Counted from the stretch's first letter, positions 35,890-48,114 are shown. The stretch: 64,000 nucleotides of DNA from Tragulus kanchil (GCA_022376925.1 JAIOJX010000027.1:19051471-19115470), one strand, 5' to 3'. Program-made: numbers and translations. The notes: a model not told the origin generated them from the letters alone.

Positions 35890-36130
35890 GACAGAGCATT
35901 AGAAAAGTTAGTTACGAAAAATGAGAAAAAGCAAAAATGCATAAAATCAGCTATAAAAGGAACTACAAATAGAGAGTTACGGAAACATATCAATAGTATT
36001 GTCGGAAACTTTTGACAGATTAAATGGATATATACTATTTACTGATTGACTCAAGAGGAAGCGGAACACATGAAACTATTTTTAAAAAAAAGCATTAATA
36101 AAACTTAATCAGTTATCCAAAATACCCTCC
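35890..36130 (+). mobile_element. Decayed L1 ORF2 fragment
   Basis: Word order resembles the L1 ORF2 region between endonuclease and reverse transcriptase: 'ttgactcaagaggaagcgg', 'aaaacttaatcagttatcc'. There are many stops and it is not coding. It probably belongs to the same old element as 36741-36995, split by a Bov-tA insertion. Confidence 0.5.
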
Positions 36131-36321
36131 CTTAAAATCTTCAGCATGTGACGTTCAAGTGTACCACCCTTAATTATGTAGGAAGACCTGTCCACGAAAT
36201 TAACAACCATAAACAAACAAGTAAACAAACAAAATCCAGAACTTAAGAAAAGTGCTCCAGCGGAAAAAAGAATGCAAAATCCTTCCTGGGGCCAGCCACC
36301 ACAACAAAACTGTAGGCTCTA

Positions 36322-36531
36322 TGGGTGCTAAATCGTTTCAGATTTCTTGTGATATCCCATGGACTGCAACAGCCCGCCCGGCTCCTCTGTTCATTGGCTT
36401 CTCCAGGCAAGAACGCTGGAGTGGGCTGCCATGCCCTTCTGCTTCCAGACTCTGGGCGGGATCAAAAGCAGCACCTCATCTGTCCCCTGCATTGGCAGGC
36501 GGGTTCTTCATCACTGAACTACCTGGGAAGC
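36322..36531 (-). mobile_element. Bov-tA SINE, antisense
   Basis: 'gatatcccatggactgcaac', 'ggcttctccaggcaagaacg', 'ctggagtgggctgccatgcc', and a tRNA head ending 'gaactacctgggaagc'. Near full length. It lies between two decayed L1 pieces. Confidence 0.92.
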
Positions 36532-36740
36532 TGCATACTAAATGAGGAATTTGCAAACAAAAGGATTTACAAAGTGATAAACAAACTGACAAAGGAGTTT
36601 CTGGGCCCCAGGATACTTTTATGTTTATAAAGAAGTTTTTAATAATGAAGTTCATTATCCTCACAAATTGGTGAGGGTGGATCATCGAATGAAGCTTACT
36701 GTGACAATTTACATATACATATTTTTAAAAACTGAGCCTA

Positions 36741-36995
36741 CAAACTCAAGTGAAAATGGGCAAAATAATGCTCACAAAATACTGTAATGTTCACAGAAGG
36801 GGAAATCTGATTGACTGATCAGCATAGGAGAAAACGCTCATATACTCTAAGACTCAGAAAAACGCAAAACAGCAGGATACCATCGCACACGTATCAGACT
36901 GGCGAAAAAGTATATCAAATGAAAGACCTGGAAATGCCAAATTGCTGGAGGTGATGTGGGGAAATGGCATCGCACACACTTTGTGAGGGAAAATC
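36741..36995 (+). mobile_element. Decayed L1 ORF2 3' fragment
   Basis: 'cagaaaaacgcaaaacagc', 'gataccatcgcacacgtatc' and 'ggaggtgatgtggggaaatgg' follow the order near the 3' end of L1 ORF2. Strongly diverged. Confidence 0.6.
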
Positions 36996-39056
36996 ATCCT
37001 TTCACTAAAAGACCGATTTATGTTTCTCCCACCCTGAATCTTCTGTCCCCCGCAACGTCCCTTGGATTAACACAAGTGCCAGATTTACTCAGAAATCATC
37101 TTGTGAGACCCTCTCACTTCTCCCAGATAATATTTTCATTCTTTAAAAGTCTATCTGGAACTTATTTGCATTTCAAATCCTCATCTCCAGTCAGACTGGG
37201 CATTAAGAGGATTCAAAAATTATGATGGAACTCCACATTTCATGAAAGGATACACACTCCCCTAGACTTTCCTCTTGCATGGCTCATGTGTGACTTTGGG
37301 CAGGCTTATTTCAGATGCAAGCACACATCTACAGATGACCACCATGGATAGACCCCTACAGACCACCTTGGTGGCAAGCCCACAGAGGCTAGTGACCAAG
37401 CCACTGGGTAGAGTGCCACATCCCCCTGGAACAAGGGAACAAGTGAGATCCCCTCGTGCGCCGTTCACAGCAGGTTCAGCTGGCATGTCTCTGACCTTTT
37501 TTTTTCATAACTGACCCACGTGAAAAGAGTTTTTCCGCACTGAAATCAAAATGGGTGGGATTGGTTTCGTTTTAACTAGTTTTTCCTCATATGTGAGATT
37601 TCTGGCATGCAGCCTGAGAAGGCTGCTGTAATGAAATGCATTTAGTGTGGAGAGGGGAAATAAAACATTTCGTCTTCTTTTTACATTTTTTTTCCATGCC
37701 TGTAAACACCCCATTTCACCTGGCAGAAAAGTTGTTCGTGACCAAAGGCTCGTAGGCAAAACAGGTTTGGACCCAAAGGAAATAAAGACACTCTTGTCTT
37801 TCCTGTTACACAGAGTGATTTCACACGTACCCACCCACCCATCGAGAGAGGGCTCTGTCCCCTCAGCGCTCCCTGAGGTGGCCAGCCGAGCTGCAGCAGC
37901 TCTTTCGGGGTGAATGCCCGAGCACCCACACCTCCATTCTCGCCAGACGCTGCTCCGGCCCATTGGTTGGTGTCGATAAACCTCTGCCAGGGAAATACAG
38001 TCCTAACAGCCCTCAGTTTCCTGTGCTCCTGGCCCCTTCTTGTAGAGATCGGTCAGGGCGCAGGCAAGGCGACTGGTCAGGAGATGAGGACGCTGCAGTG
38101 AAATGAGATAGGGGTAAAGGAAACAGAGCCGTTCTTCTTCCTGAATCACTCTCCGGGACAGAGCCCAGGACGGCACAGGTGTGCCTCATCTCCTCGGGGG
38201 TTTATCTCATGGTAACCACATCCTCTGTCATTCCCTGACTGCTATTTTTTTTCTCCCAGGTTCAGATACAAAGAGGGGATTTAGATGATCAGACTGACTG
38301 ACAAAAAACAGTCAGTCGTTCTGCACCGGGACGTTTTCAAGGAGACGATCCACTTGGAGCGGGCTCAGCACCATTAGGCCAGTGTCAGAGAACTCAATAC
38401 TTCCCGAAAGAGCTGGGAGGTACGGAGACCATTGTCTTAACATTTCCAGCGCCACTGGCAGTAGAGAAACTCAGAACCCAGAGCCTATGATCTGATCTGT
38501 CCCTGTCCTTCAGAAAGGGAACAGAGTGTGCACTATGGCTGAAGCATGGTTGGCTGGGGCTTTGGGGGGGGCTTGAAAGGTCAGCTGTGGTCCCAGACCA
38601 ATCGAGTGGTCAGATGCAGTGATGACGCATCTCTTACCTTCAGGCTGAAACGGGAAAAACCCATGGCTAGAGGGCTGGAAACAGCATATGAACTACCGTG
38701 GGACCTTTCTCTAACTCTCCGAAAAGGTGACTGTTAATATTTCAATCTAGTTTAATTCAGAGAAAGACTGAGATAATGCTTATATCCTGTTTGGGGATTG
38801 AGTACTTTGAAATATAGTCATTAGTATCATGTTCAATTTTTTTTTTCTTAGTAGAGAGCAAAATTAAATAGGAGATCAAGGAGAAATGAAAACTTATTTA
38901 GCTAAAGTTTGTTTTCTGTCTGAAGTTAAGATGCACCTGAACTTCTAATGAGAGCCATCCTTGAATACAGACAGTGGTGCCGTACCTCACTTCCCACTCT
39001 GGTGCTCTTGTAGATGGCTAGGCATTACCTTATGTTTTAAATGTGTTCTTCTTTAA
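36996..39056. other. Longest repeat-free unique stretch
   Basis: About 2 kb without recognisable transposons or duplications. A 152-codon minus frame (37505-37963) overlaps plus-strand frames. It shows no domain I recognise and no signal peptide pattern I trust. Nothing here supports a gene call. Confidence 0.4.
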
Positions 39057-39635
39057 GGAGCTCCCTGGTTGCTCAGACAGTAAAGAACCTGCCTGCCATA
39101 TGGGAGACAGGGGTTCAATTCCTGGGTCAGAAATATCCCCTGGAGAAGGAAATGGCTACCTACTCCAGTATTCTTTTTATTATTATTATTATTTATCTAT
39201 TTTTGGCTGTTCTGGGTTTTCCCTGCTGCCATAGGCTCTCCTCTAGTTGCAGGGAGTGGAGACTACTCTCTAGTAGAGGTGAGCAGGCTTCTTGTTGCGG
39301 TGACTTCTCTTGTGGAACTGGGGCTCTAGGGCTCACGGGCTTCAGTAGTTGCAGCACATGGGCTCCACAGTTATGGCTCTGAGGCTCTAGAGCACAGGCT
39401 CAGTAGTTGTGGCTCACAGGCTTAGCTGTTTCACAGCATGTGGGATCTTCCCAGATCAGGGATCGAACCCATGTTTCCTGCATTGGCAAGCAAACTCCTT
39501 ACCACTGAGCTAGCAGGGAAGCCCCCCTATTCCAGTATTCTTGCCAGAAGAATTCCATGGACAGAGGAGCCTGGTGGGCTATAGTCGATGGGGTCGCAAA
39601 GAGGTAGAAACAACTGAGCGACTAACACTTTCACT
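39057..39635 (+). mobile_element. Bov-tA SINE split by a CHR-2-type SINE
   Basis: The host Bov-tA runs 39057-39175 (head and first part of body, to 'ccagtattctt') and resumes at 39528-39635 ('ccagtattcttgccagaag' to 'gagcgactaacactttcact'). The 15-bp segment at 39161-39175 is repeated at 39528-39542 with one mismatch, so it is the target-site duplication of the inserted element. The right part is also present at 40666-40773 through duplication 9. Confidence 0.93.
39176..39527 (-). mobile_element. CHR-2-type SINE, antisense, nested in Bov-tA
   Basis: An antisense long-form element. It starts with the (TTA)n tail, then 'gttgcagggagtggagac', 'ggctctagggctcacgggc', 'gtgggatcttcccagatcagg', and the tRNA head ending 'ctagcagggaagccc'. 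It inserted into an already resident Bov-tA, so this lineage was still active after that Bov-tA landed. The right half is duplicated at 40501-40665. Confidence 0.92.
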
Positions 39636-41635
39636 CTTGTTCTCTTATACAAGAATGGTCTATTTTTTCTCTTCTGACTTCATAGTTCTTAATAATGAAG
39701 AGTCCTTATTTCCATCTTTAAAAGAAATAAGAAAAAAAATAAGAAAGAAAAAGAGAAAGAAACACGAGCCCGGGATGCTCTGAAGACATCCTGGGTGCTA
39801 AGCTCTGTTCCGGGAGCCGGGAAGCACACGTGACTTGAAGTCTGTGCACACAGGTTTCACACTCAATTCTCTTAACAGTCAGGAAATAACAGGATTCAGA
39901 TTCAGATTCAACCTCAGCCTCATGCGTGGGTGCCAAGACACGAACACCGTGCTGTGCAGCACCGACATGTCCTGTGTGCCTGAGGTGTCCTGGGCGCTTC
40001 CACAGACAATTGTGTGCAATTAACATCACACCCTCGCGCTCTAAAGCCACATGGCAAAAGCACAGCCAGACACGGGGGAAATCAACAAAGTCGATACAGG
40101 TGGCATAATCTCACGAAGGGTGACGGCTCAGCCTACACGTGTGCATGGAGCCATTCTCTAGAGCAGCTACTCAAATGTCATGCTTTTAATGGTTTAATGT
40201 TCAAGGTTTCCTTTCTCTCAGGGAATCCTTGCATTTCCTATTTTTCTAATGATCATGTAGACATCCTCCTTCAGCTCACACGGTAAGGGTTCAGTAAATA
40301 TGTGTTAGTGCTAACACTAGAAACAATACTTTTAAAATAGAAATAATCTACTATTAATGAGCAATCTCTGTTTCCTTCAAATCTAAGAGTTTTCACTTCC
40401 TCTGGTGTAAAAAAATAACAATAGCAACAAATATTGTAAATTTCACCTCTCGGGATATGAATTTAGAGATGGATTATACCAGGAAGAGTGAAGAGTTGGG
40501 TTCCACAGTTATGGCTCTGAGGCTCTAGAGCACAGGCTCAGTAGTTGTGGCTCACAGGCTTAGCTGTTTCACAGCATGTGGGATCTTCCCAGATCAGGGA
40601 TCGAACCCATGTTTCCTGCATTGGCAAGCAAACTCCTTACCACTGAGCTAGCAGGGAAGCCCCCCTATTCCAGTATTCTTGCCAGAAGAATTCCATGGAC
40701 AGAGGAGCCTGGTGGGCTATAGTCGATGGGGTCGCAAAGAGGTAGAAACAACTGAGCGACTAACACTTTCACTCTTGTTCTCTTATACAAGAATGGTCTA
40801 TTTTTTCTCTTCTGACTTCATAGTTCTTAATAATGAAGAGTCCTTATTTCCATCTTTAAAAGAAATAAGAAAAAAAATAAGAAAGAAAAAGAGAAAGAAA
40901 CACGAGCCCGGGATGCTCTGAAGACATCCTGGGTGCTAAGCTCTGTTCCGGGAGCCGGGAAGCACACGTGACTTGAAGTCTGTGCACACAGGTTTCACAC
41001 TCAATTCTCTTAACAGTCAGGAAATAACAGGATTCAGATTCAGATTCAACCTCAGCCTCATGCGTGGGTGCCAAGACACGAACACCGTGCTGTGCAGCAC
41101 CGACATGTCCTGTGTGCCTGAGGTGTCCTGGGCGCTTCCACAGACAATTGTGTGCAATTAACATCACACCCTCGCGCTCTAAAGCCACATGGCAAAAGCA
41201 CAGCCAGACACGGGGGAAATCAACAAAGTCGATACAGGTGGCATAATCTCACGAAGGGTGACGGCTCAGCCTACACGCGTGTGCATGGAGCCATTCTCTA
41301 GAGCAGCTACTCAAATGTCATGCTTTTAATGGTTTAATGTTCAAGGTTTCCTTTCTCTCAGGGAATCCTTGCATTTCCTATTTTTCTAATGATCATGTAG
41401 ACATCCTCCTTCAGCTCACACGGTAAGGGTTCAGTAAATATGTGTTAGTGCTAACACTAGAAACAATACTTTTAAAATAGAAATAATCTACTATTAATGA
41501 GCAATCTCTGTTTCCTTCAAATCTAAGAGTTTTCACTTCCTCTGGTGTAAAAAAATAACAATAGCAACAAATATTGTAAATTTCACTCTCTCGGGGATAT
41601 GAATTTAGAGATGGATTATACCAGGAAGAGTGAAG
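39363..41635. repeat. Tandem ~1.14 kb duplication 9
   Basis: The left copy is 39363-40493 and the right copy 40501-41635, offset 1,138-1,142. Differences are small indels near the left copy's end ('cacctctcggga' against 'cactctctcgggga') and near 41277. The left boundary cuts the nested SINE, so the right copy opens mid-element. The stretch 40244-40493 takes part in a triplet with duplication 10. Confidence 0.97.
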
Positions 41636-43538
41636 CCGTTCCCCCAGTTGAAAGAAAGTTCAGCCAGAAAACATACATCACAGGAAAGTAAACTGACTTG
41701 GAAATGATATGAAATACCACAAGAGAAAATGGGTCACTGCAGGTGGTAATTAAAAGATCTCAAGAAAATGTCTCTTTATACTTACCAGCTAAAACGGAAC
41801 TTACAACTGAAAGCAGGGTAATATTTAAGCTAAACTGTTATGTATCTAAAGCTGATGGGGAGGTTTCCATCTGTTTATGGTAGAAGAAACAGAAAGGTGT
41901 ACATTCATCCTACTACATGATCTGGGCTTTCTAAGTATGGATAGCATGTTTTTGTAAAGAACATAAACAATTTTATAGTTTATCTTTCTAATTTTCCAGT
42001 AAGTCCAGGTTATGGATGGTAAAAACGACTTGATGCAAATACATATTAAGTTTTCATTTATTTTTCCTGCACTATTCCTGAACACCTGAATGAAACATTT
42101 CATGAATGGAAAGTTAATCTACCCAGATCTGGATGCCTAAGGCACTACGAGAAATGGCACACTTCTTTAGGATCTCGTCAACCACACAGAAGCAGTGTGC
42201 AAAAAGATTAGGATATGTGCTTGACCTCTAACCCCAGAACTTGATCCACAACTGAAATAAAGAAGGTGCTTGGCTTTTTTTTTTTTTTTTCACTTGTCTG
42301 GCTTCAAACTCATCAGCTTATTTGATTTTCACTCAGAGCTTAATGCACTGAGAATCCCCAGGACACAAAGCTTTAATTACGAAATCATCGTTTTTGATGA
42401 GAAATGTTCTCTATGACATTTGAAACATGATCGTCACTGAAGTTCTGTTTCTTCTCTCGGATCCTTCTTTTATTCTAATGATCATGTAGACATCCTCCTT
42501 CAGCTCACACGGTAAGGGTTCAGTAAATATGTGTTAGTGCTAACACTAGAAACAATACTTTTAAAATAGAAATAATCTACTATTAATGAGCAATCTCTGT
42601 TTCCTTCAAATCTAAGAGTTTTCACTTCCTCTGGTGTAAAAAAATAACAATAGCAACAAATATTGTAAATTTCACTCTCTCGGGGATATGAATTTAGAGA
42701 TGGATTATACCAGGAAGAGTGAAGCCGTTCCCCCAGTTGAAAGAAAGTTCAGCCAGAAAACATACATCACAGGAAAGTAAACTGACTTGGAAATGATATG
42801 AAATACCACAAGAGAAAATGGGTCACTGCAGGTGGTAATTAAAAGATCACAAAAAAAATGTCTCTTTATACTTACCAGCTAAAACGGAACTTACAACTGA
42901 AAGCAGGGTAATATTTAAGCTAAACTGTTATGTATCTAAAGCTGATGGGGAGGTTTCCATCTGTTTATGGTAGAAGAAACAGAAAGGTGTACATTCATCC
43001 TACTACATGATCTGGGCTTTCTAAGTATGGATAGCATGTTTTTGTAAAGAACATAAACAATTTTATAGTTTATCTTTCTAATTTTCCAGTAAGTCCAGGT
43101 TATGGATGGTAAAAACGACTTGATGCAAATACATATTAAGTTTTCATTTATTTTTCCTGCACTATTCCTGAACACCTGAATGAAACATTTCATGAATGGA
43201 AAGTTAATCTACCCAGATCTGGATGCCTAAGGCACTACGAGAAATGGCACACTTCTTTAGGATCTCGTCAACCACACAGAAGCAGTGTGCAAAAAGATTA
43301 GGATATGTGCTTGACCTCTAACCCCAGAACTTGATCCACAACTGAAATAAAGAAGGTGCTTGGCTTTTTTTTTTTTTTTTCACTTGTCTGGCTTCAAACT
43401 CATCAGCTTATTTGATTTTCACTCAGAGCTTAATGCACTGAGAATCCCCAGGACACAAAGCTTTAATTACGAAATCATCGTTTTTGATGAGAAATGTTCT
43501 CTATGACATTTGAAACATGATCGTCACTGAAGTTCTGT
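41384..43538. repeat. Tandem ~1.09 kb duplication 10
   Basis: The left copy is 41384-42448 and the right copy 42473-43538, offset 1,089-1,090. The main difference lies near 41757 against 42847. The 24 junction bases (42449-42472) read as a shortened, error-laden version of the sequence before 41384. Three copies of about 250 bp result: 40244-40493, 41384-41635 and 42473-42723. Content is AT-rich and unrecognised. Confidence 0.97.
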
Positions 43539-44017
43539 GTCTCTACAGGAAGCATTTGAGTATGGCTGGATTTGGGCATAGCACAACTATCTATACAATT
43601 TCTCTATTAATTTTCATTTTATGTTTTTTTCCAAGGAGAGAAACAAGAGGCTTAGCTTAAGACAGGCATTTAAAACTTAAAATCATTTTGGTTATATGAG
43701 CAGCTCCATGGTGAAAAGCATCTTTTTAATTGTTAAGATACTATAGACAACTCTGTGGACGTTCACTGGAGGTGAAATGAGCACGGGAGTTAAGATCAAA
43801 AGCTCTCACACTGGTCACATCCAAACAGGACTCGCACCCTGCCCTAACCCTCCAGAGGACATCCACACTGCCAGCTCAATCCCTGCCTCTGAAAAGAGAA
43901 GTCACGGAACACGAGCGAAGGTGAAGAGGGAGACGCGAGAACCACGAAATCACAGTTTGAGAAACCGAGAGTTACATGCATTGACATCAGTATTTTGGTT
44001 TGTTTTATGACTGACAT
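43539..44017. other. Unique sequence, nothing recognised
   Basis: AT-rich, with one 77-codon frame of no recognisable family. Confidence 0.45.
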
Positions 44018-44200
44018 TATTTTTAAACTTTATTCTGCATTGGAGTAAAGCTGACTAAAAATGCTGTGACAGCTTCAGGTGAACAGCCAGAAAAGGACTG
44101 AGCCCTATGTACACATGGATTCCTTTCCCCAAACAGCCCTCCCATCCAGGCTGCTGCATAGCGCTGAGCAGAGATCCCTGGGCCATAGACTGACAGCAGA
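44018..44200 (-). mobile_element. L1 3' fragment, antisense
   Basis: 'aaactttattctgcattgg', 'gctgtgacagcttcaggtg', 'ccctcccatccaggctgctg' and 'gagcagagatccctgggcc' follow the antisense order of artiodactyl L1 3' ends. Duplication 11 starts inside it at 44157. Confidence 0.8.
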
Positions 44201-44303
44201 TGTTAGGTACAGGCGACAAAATGATTCTTATGAAATATTTTTAGGATGTGAAAAGACTCGATACAGCCATGACCCATTCTCTCACTGCACTGTTTAATAG
44301 GAC

Positions 44304-44465
44304 AGTTCTGACTCTTGGCGACCCCGTGGACTGTAGCCTGCCAGGCTCCTCTGTCTTTGCCAGGCGAGGATGCTGGAGCAGGTAGCCACTCCCTTCTCCA
44401 GGGGATCTTCCCCACCCATCTCCTGAATGGACAGATTCTTTACCAGTGAGCCACCAGGTAAGCCC
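44304..44465 (-). mobile_element. Bov-tA SINE, antisense
   Basis: 'ttggcgaccccgtggactg', 'gccaggctcctctgtctttg', 'ctcccttctccaggggatc', and the head ending 'gagccaccaggtaagcccc'. About 160 bp with small internal deletions. The twin is at 45411-45572. Confidence 0.9.
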
Positions 44466-44548
44466 CATATATGAGAAGCTTAATAACCAATAAAAATATT
44501 ATTTGGCTAAGGATAAAAATGCTATTTGAATTGTGCTTTTGTTATTGT

Positions 44549-44590
44549 TCAGCCGTTAAGTTGTGTCCAACTCTTTGAAGACCCATGGTT
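44549..44590 (-). mobile_element. BovA fragment, antisense
   Basis: 'ttgttcagccgttaagttg' and 'tgtccaactctttgaagacc' match the first about 40 bp of an antisense BovA. The twin is near 45656-45697. Confidence 0.7.
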
Positions 44591-46323
44591 CTACTGTTAC
44601 ATTTATTTGTAAGACTTTCTTAAAAAAAAAAAAATAATAAGGACAATGCTCATAGATTTTCCCTTGGCAAAGCCCTGGTGTCTTATTCCTGTGCATTTCT
44701 GCAGGCATATAGTAACTGAGGATCAGTCATAATAAAGATGTTTGTATACTAACACTCATCATCAAGTCAGAAATCGCTTACTTTCTATAATAATTCACAG
44801 AAATCCACCTCATGACGGTGCTGTTTTTCTTTCTTGTGAACACTAACCACCAATGTTCAAACGGCACTCCACTTCATCTGTACTTTGGAATATTTCACAT
44901 TGAAAACTCTCTATAACCTAGGTTTTCCGCTTAACCACTTTCCTGGAATCTGCTGTTAATGTCAGCTCTATAATATTTCACAGGTAAAGGCCCAGTAAAA
45001 ACTTCTTTAACTCTTTTTCTGTTTGAATTTTTGTGCTAAACTCAAAACTGAGGGAGCAGAAGTGGTTTTTCCTTGGTCTTGCCCCATGGATGTGGCTCCA
45101 TCTGAATTTGCCTTAGGCACTGAGGGAGGAGACAGTATGGCAAGACTGTAAATGAAGAGAAATAGGAAAATTAAGCAAAGCATCCTGTTTACTTTCAGCT
45201 GGAAAGTCGAGTAGATAAAGGACAACTAGCAAAAGGGCTGCCCTATTACCATGGACCTGCTGGCCATAGCGCTGAGCAGAGATCCCTGGGCCATAGACTG
45301 ACAGCAGATGTTAGGTACAGGCGACAAAATGATTCTTATGAAATATTTTAGGATGTGAAAAGACTCGATACAGCCATGACCCATTCTCTCACTGCACTGT
45401 TTAATAGGACAGTTCTGACTCTTGGCGACCCCGTGGACTGTAGCCTGCCAGGCTCCTCTGTCTTTGCCAGGCGAGGATGCTGGAGCAGGTAGCCACTCCC
45501 TTCTCCAGGGGATCTTCCCCACCCATCTCCTGAATGGACAGATTCTTTACCAGTGAGCCACCAGGTAAGCCCCATATATGAGAAGCTTAATAACCAATAA
45601 AAATATTATTTGGCTAAGGATAAAAATGCTATTTGAATTGTGCTTTTGTTATTGTTCAGCCGTTAAGTTGTGTCCAACTCTTTGAAGACCCATGGTTCTA
45701 CTGTTACATTTATTTGTAAGACTTTCTTAAAAAAAAAAAAATAATAAGGACAATGCTCATAGATTTTCCCTTGGCAAAGCCCTGGTGTCTTATTCCTGTG
45801 CATTTCTGCAGGCATATAGTAACTGAGGATCAGTCATAATAAAGATGTTTGTATACTAACACTCATCATCAAGTCAGAAATCGCTTACTTTCTATAATAA
45901 TTCACAGAAATCCACCTCATGACGGTGCTGTTTTTCTTTCTTGTGAACACTAACCACCAATGTTCAAACGGCACTCCACTTCATCTGTACTTTGGAATAT
46001 TTCACATTGAAAACTCTCTATAACCTAGGTTTTCCGCTTAACCACTTTCCTGGAATCTGCTGTTAATGTCAGCTCTATAATATTTCACAGGTAAAGGCCC
46101 AGTAAAAACTTCTTTAACTCTTTTTCTGTTTGAATTTTTGTGCTAAACTCAAAACTGAGGGAGCAGAAGTGGTTTTTCCTTGGTCTTGCCCCATGGATGT
46201 GGCTCCATCTGAATTTGCCTTAGGCACTGAGGGAGGAGACAGTATGGCAAGACTGTAAATGAAGAGAAATAGGGAAAATTAAGCAAAGCATCCTGTTTAC
46301 TTTCAGCTGGAAAGTCGAGTAGA

Positions 46324-46957
46324 ACAACCTGCTAAGCCACAGGCTTGTTTTTGGACAGATTGTGCATTCCGTTAGCAAAAAGGTGGTTTTCAAAAGCACC
46401 TTTTTGAAAAAATAATCGCTGGATGTGAAGAAAAAAAAATCGTCATTTTAGGTACCATTCCTGGAATAGGCAGACCTCTTAATTTATTTTAACTGCTTGG
46501 GCGGGGATATTTCAAAGACGCAGTCTCCGGGTTCGTTGGCACCGAGATGACGCTGGGCACGAGCTGTATCATAGGTCCTCTCCTTGGGGAGCCTCTGCCA
46601 TGAGCTCCCTCAGTAGCCATTCTTACAGCAGCTGCAAGGAGGAGTCACTCTGCGGATTGCCCGGCCTCGGTAAACAATGCGGGGGTTATTACAGATGGGG
46701 ACAAAATGCCACGCGGGATTCTGTGGAACGTGGCGGTGGACACCTAGGAAGACCATGGGCAGATGCTATGGGTTGTGGGGAGTCTCAGCAAGTGAGACGA
46801 GGGACAGGGGGACATTGTCCGTGCATTTTGACCACTTTCGTGGGACAGTGGCATAAGCTTAATCTCAACAAGGACTGAAGAATCTTTAAAAAAAAAAAAT
46901 AGGGAAAGAGTCGAGGTCCACCAAGTTTGCTTTAAGTCAATATTCGTGTCAAAGGTG
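46324..46957. other. Unique sequence, nothing recognised
   Basis: A GC-richer patch at 46500-46850 with a 92-codon frame (46600-46878). No domain recognised, and no promoter or splice structure I would defend. Confidence 0.4.
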
Positions 46958-47163
46958 TGTGTTTAGTCGAGTCTGACTCTTTGGGACTGCATGGACTGTA
47001 GCCCAGTCGGCTCCTCTGTTCAACAAATTCTCCAGGCAAAATGCTGGAGGGGGTTGCCATTTCCTTCTCCAGGGGATCTTCCCAACCCAGGAATTGAACC
47101 CGCCTCTCTTAGATCTCCTGCATTCGCAGGTGGTTCTTTACGACTGGCAACACCTAGGAAGCC
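46958..47163 (-). mobile_element. Bov-tA SINE, antisense
   Basis: 'gtgtttagtcgagtctgac', 'gggttgccatttccttctcc' and 'caggaattgaacccgcctc', with the head ending 'caacacctaggaagccc'. Near full length. Confidence 0.93.
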
Positions 47164-47684
47164 CAGAGGTCAAAGGGACGGGACGATCTCACGGTTGGTC
47201 TCGACTGCATGGACTCACAATTGGTATAAGTCACATTGAATAAGGTGGTAGCAAAAATTTAGAATACTAGTTTTATAAAATCTCTGGAAGACAGAGAAGC
47301 TAAAACACCACCACATAGTAGCTATAACACAGAATAGAGATTGAATGAATGTTAAATGCCCATGCTCCATTTTAGATCACAACACATGATGGCAACTAAA
47401 GCAGAGAGCTTTCTCTACAACATTGGAGCCAGAAAAGCACGAGTGGATAAGTGTTGGGTTGGAGTGAGTGGCAGCATTACCAGGAATTAGGGTGTGAAGC
47501 AACAGCACAGGGCACTGAAGGGGCTCCACAGAGAGTGAAGCAAGCCAGCCTGGAGAATCGCCACAGCGAGCGGGGGGAGCCGTTTGTAGCAGCATTCTAG
47601 CCGCTCTCTGGGAACTTCCTAACAGCATTCCAAGGAAGCGTCGGGGAAGGAGCTGAGGAAGGACTTCTCGGGCACTCTCCAACT
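47164..47684. other. Unique sequence, nothing recognised
   Basis: No repeat family recognised. A 101-codon minus frame (47377-47682) has no familiar domain. Confidence 0.4.
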
Positions 47685-47893
47685 AAGTCTAACCCGAGGC
47701 CCCATTCCACTACTGCAGCCTTTGGAAAGAGATTAAATACAACAGAGGGGTGCATCTCTTGATGTGTCCAGGGAAGACATACAGAAAAGCATGCTTTAAC
47801 CAATCAGCCCACTGCTACTGCCTGGAGTCACTTCACTGACAGATCCTCGAGAGGTCTGACGAAACACAGCTGTTACTTTGGTCTCGTGTAGTC

Positions 47894-48114
47894 TGGGCTT
47901 CCCCGGTGGCTCAGTTGGTAAAGAATCTGCCTGCAGTGCAGGAGATCCAGGTCTGATCCCTGGGTTGGGAAGATCCCCTGGAGGAGGGCGTGGCAACCCA
48001 CTCCAGTATTCTTGCCTGGAGAATCCCATGGCCAGAGGAGCCTGGCGGTCCCGGGGGTCCTGACTGCCCATGGGGGTCACAAGAGTCAGAGATGACTTAG
48101 TGACTAAACCATCA
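47894..48114 (+). mobile_element. Bov-tA SINE, sense, full length
   Basis: A textbook sense copy: 'gggcttccccggtggctcag', 'gaatctgcctgcagtgcagg', 'gtctgatccctgggttggg', 'caacccactccagtattc' and 'agtcagagatgacttagtg'. The twin is at 48991-49211. It is the least diverged Bov-tA in the window. Confidence 0.96.

Larger units (their letters stand above)
44157..46323. repeat. Tandem ~1.1 kb duplication 11
   Basis: The left copy is 44157-45215 and the right copy 45265-46323, offset 1,107-1,108. Differences are one T near 44241/45348 and one G near 46272. The 49 junction bases (45216-45264) are not in the left copy. Their last 40 resemble a mangled version of the L1 sequence just before 44157. Confidence 0.97.

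Noticed and set aside
37505..37963. 152-codon minus frame in the longest unique stretch
   Set aside because: No recognised domain, overlapping plus frames, and no promoter or splice context. Retained only as unexplained sequence.
47894..47970. Functional tRNA gene in SINE heads
   Set aside because: Bov-tA and CHR-2 heads keep A/B-box-like words but not a full cloverleaf, and they are joined to SINE bodies.
47878..48063. Sense frame through the Bov-tA at 47894
   Set aside because: Typical Bov-tA translation with 'GSVGKESACSAGD'-like words; the SINE is noncoding.
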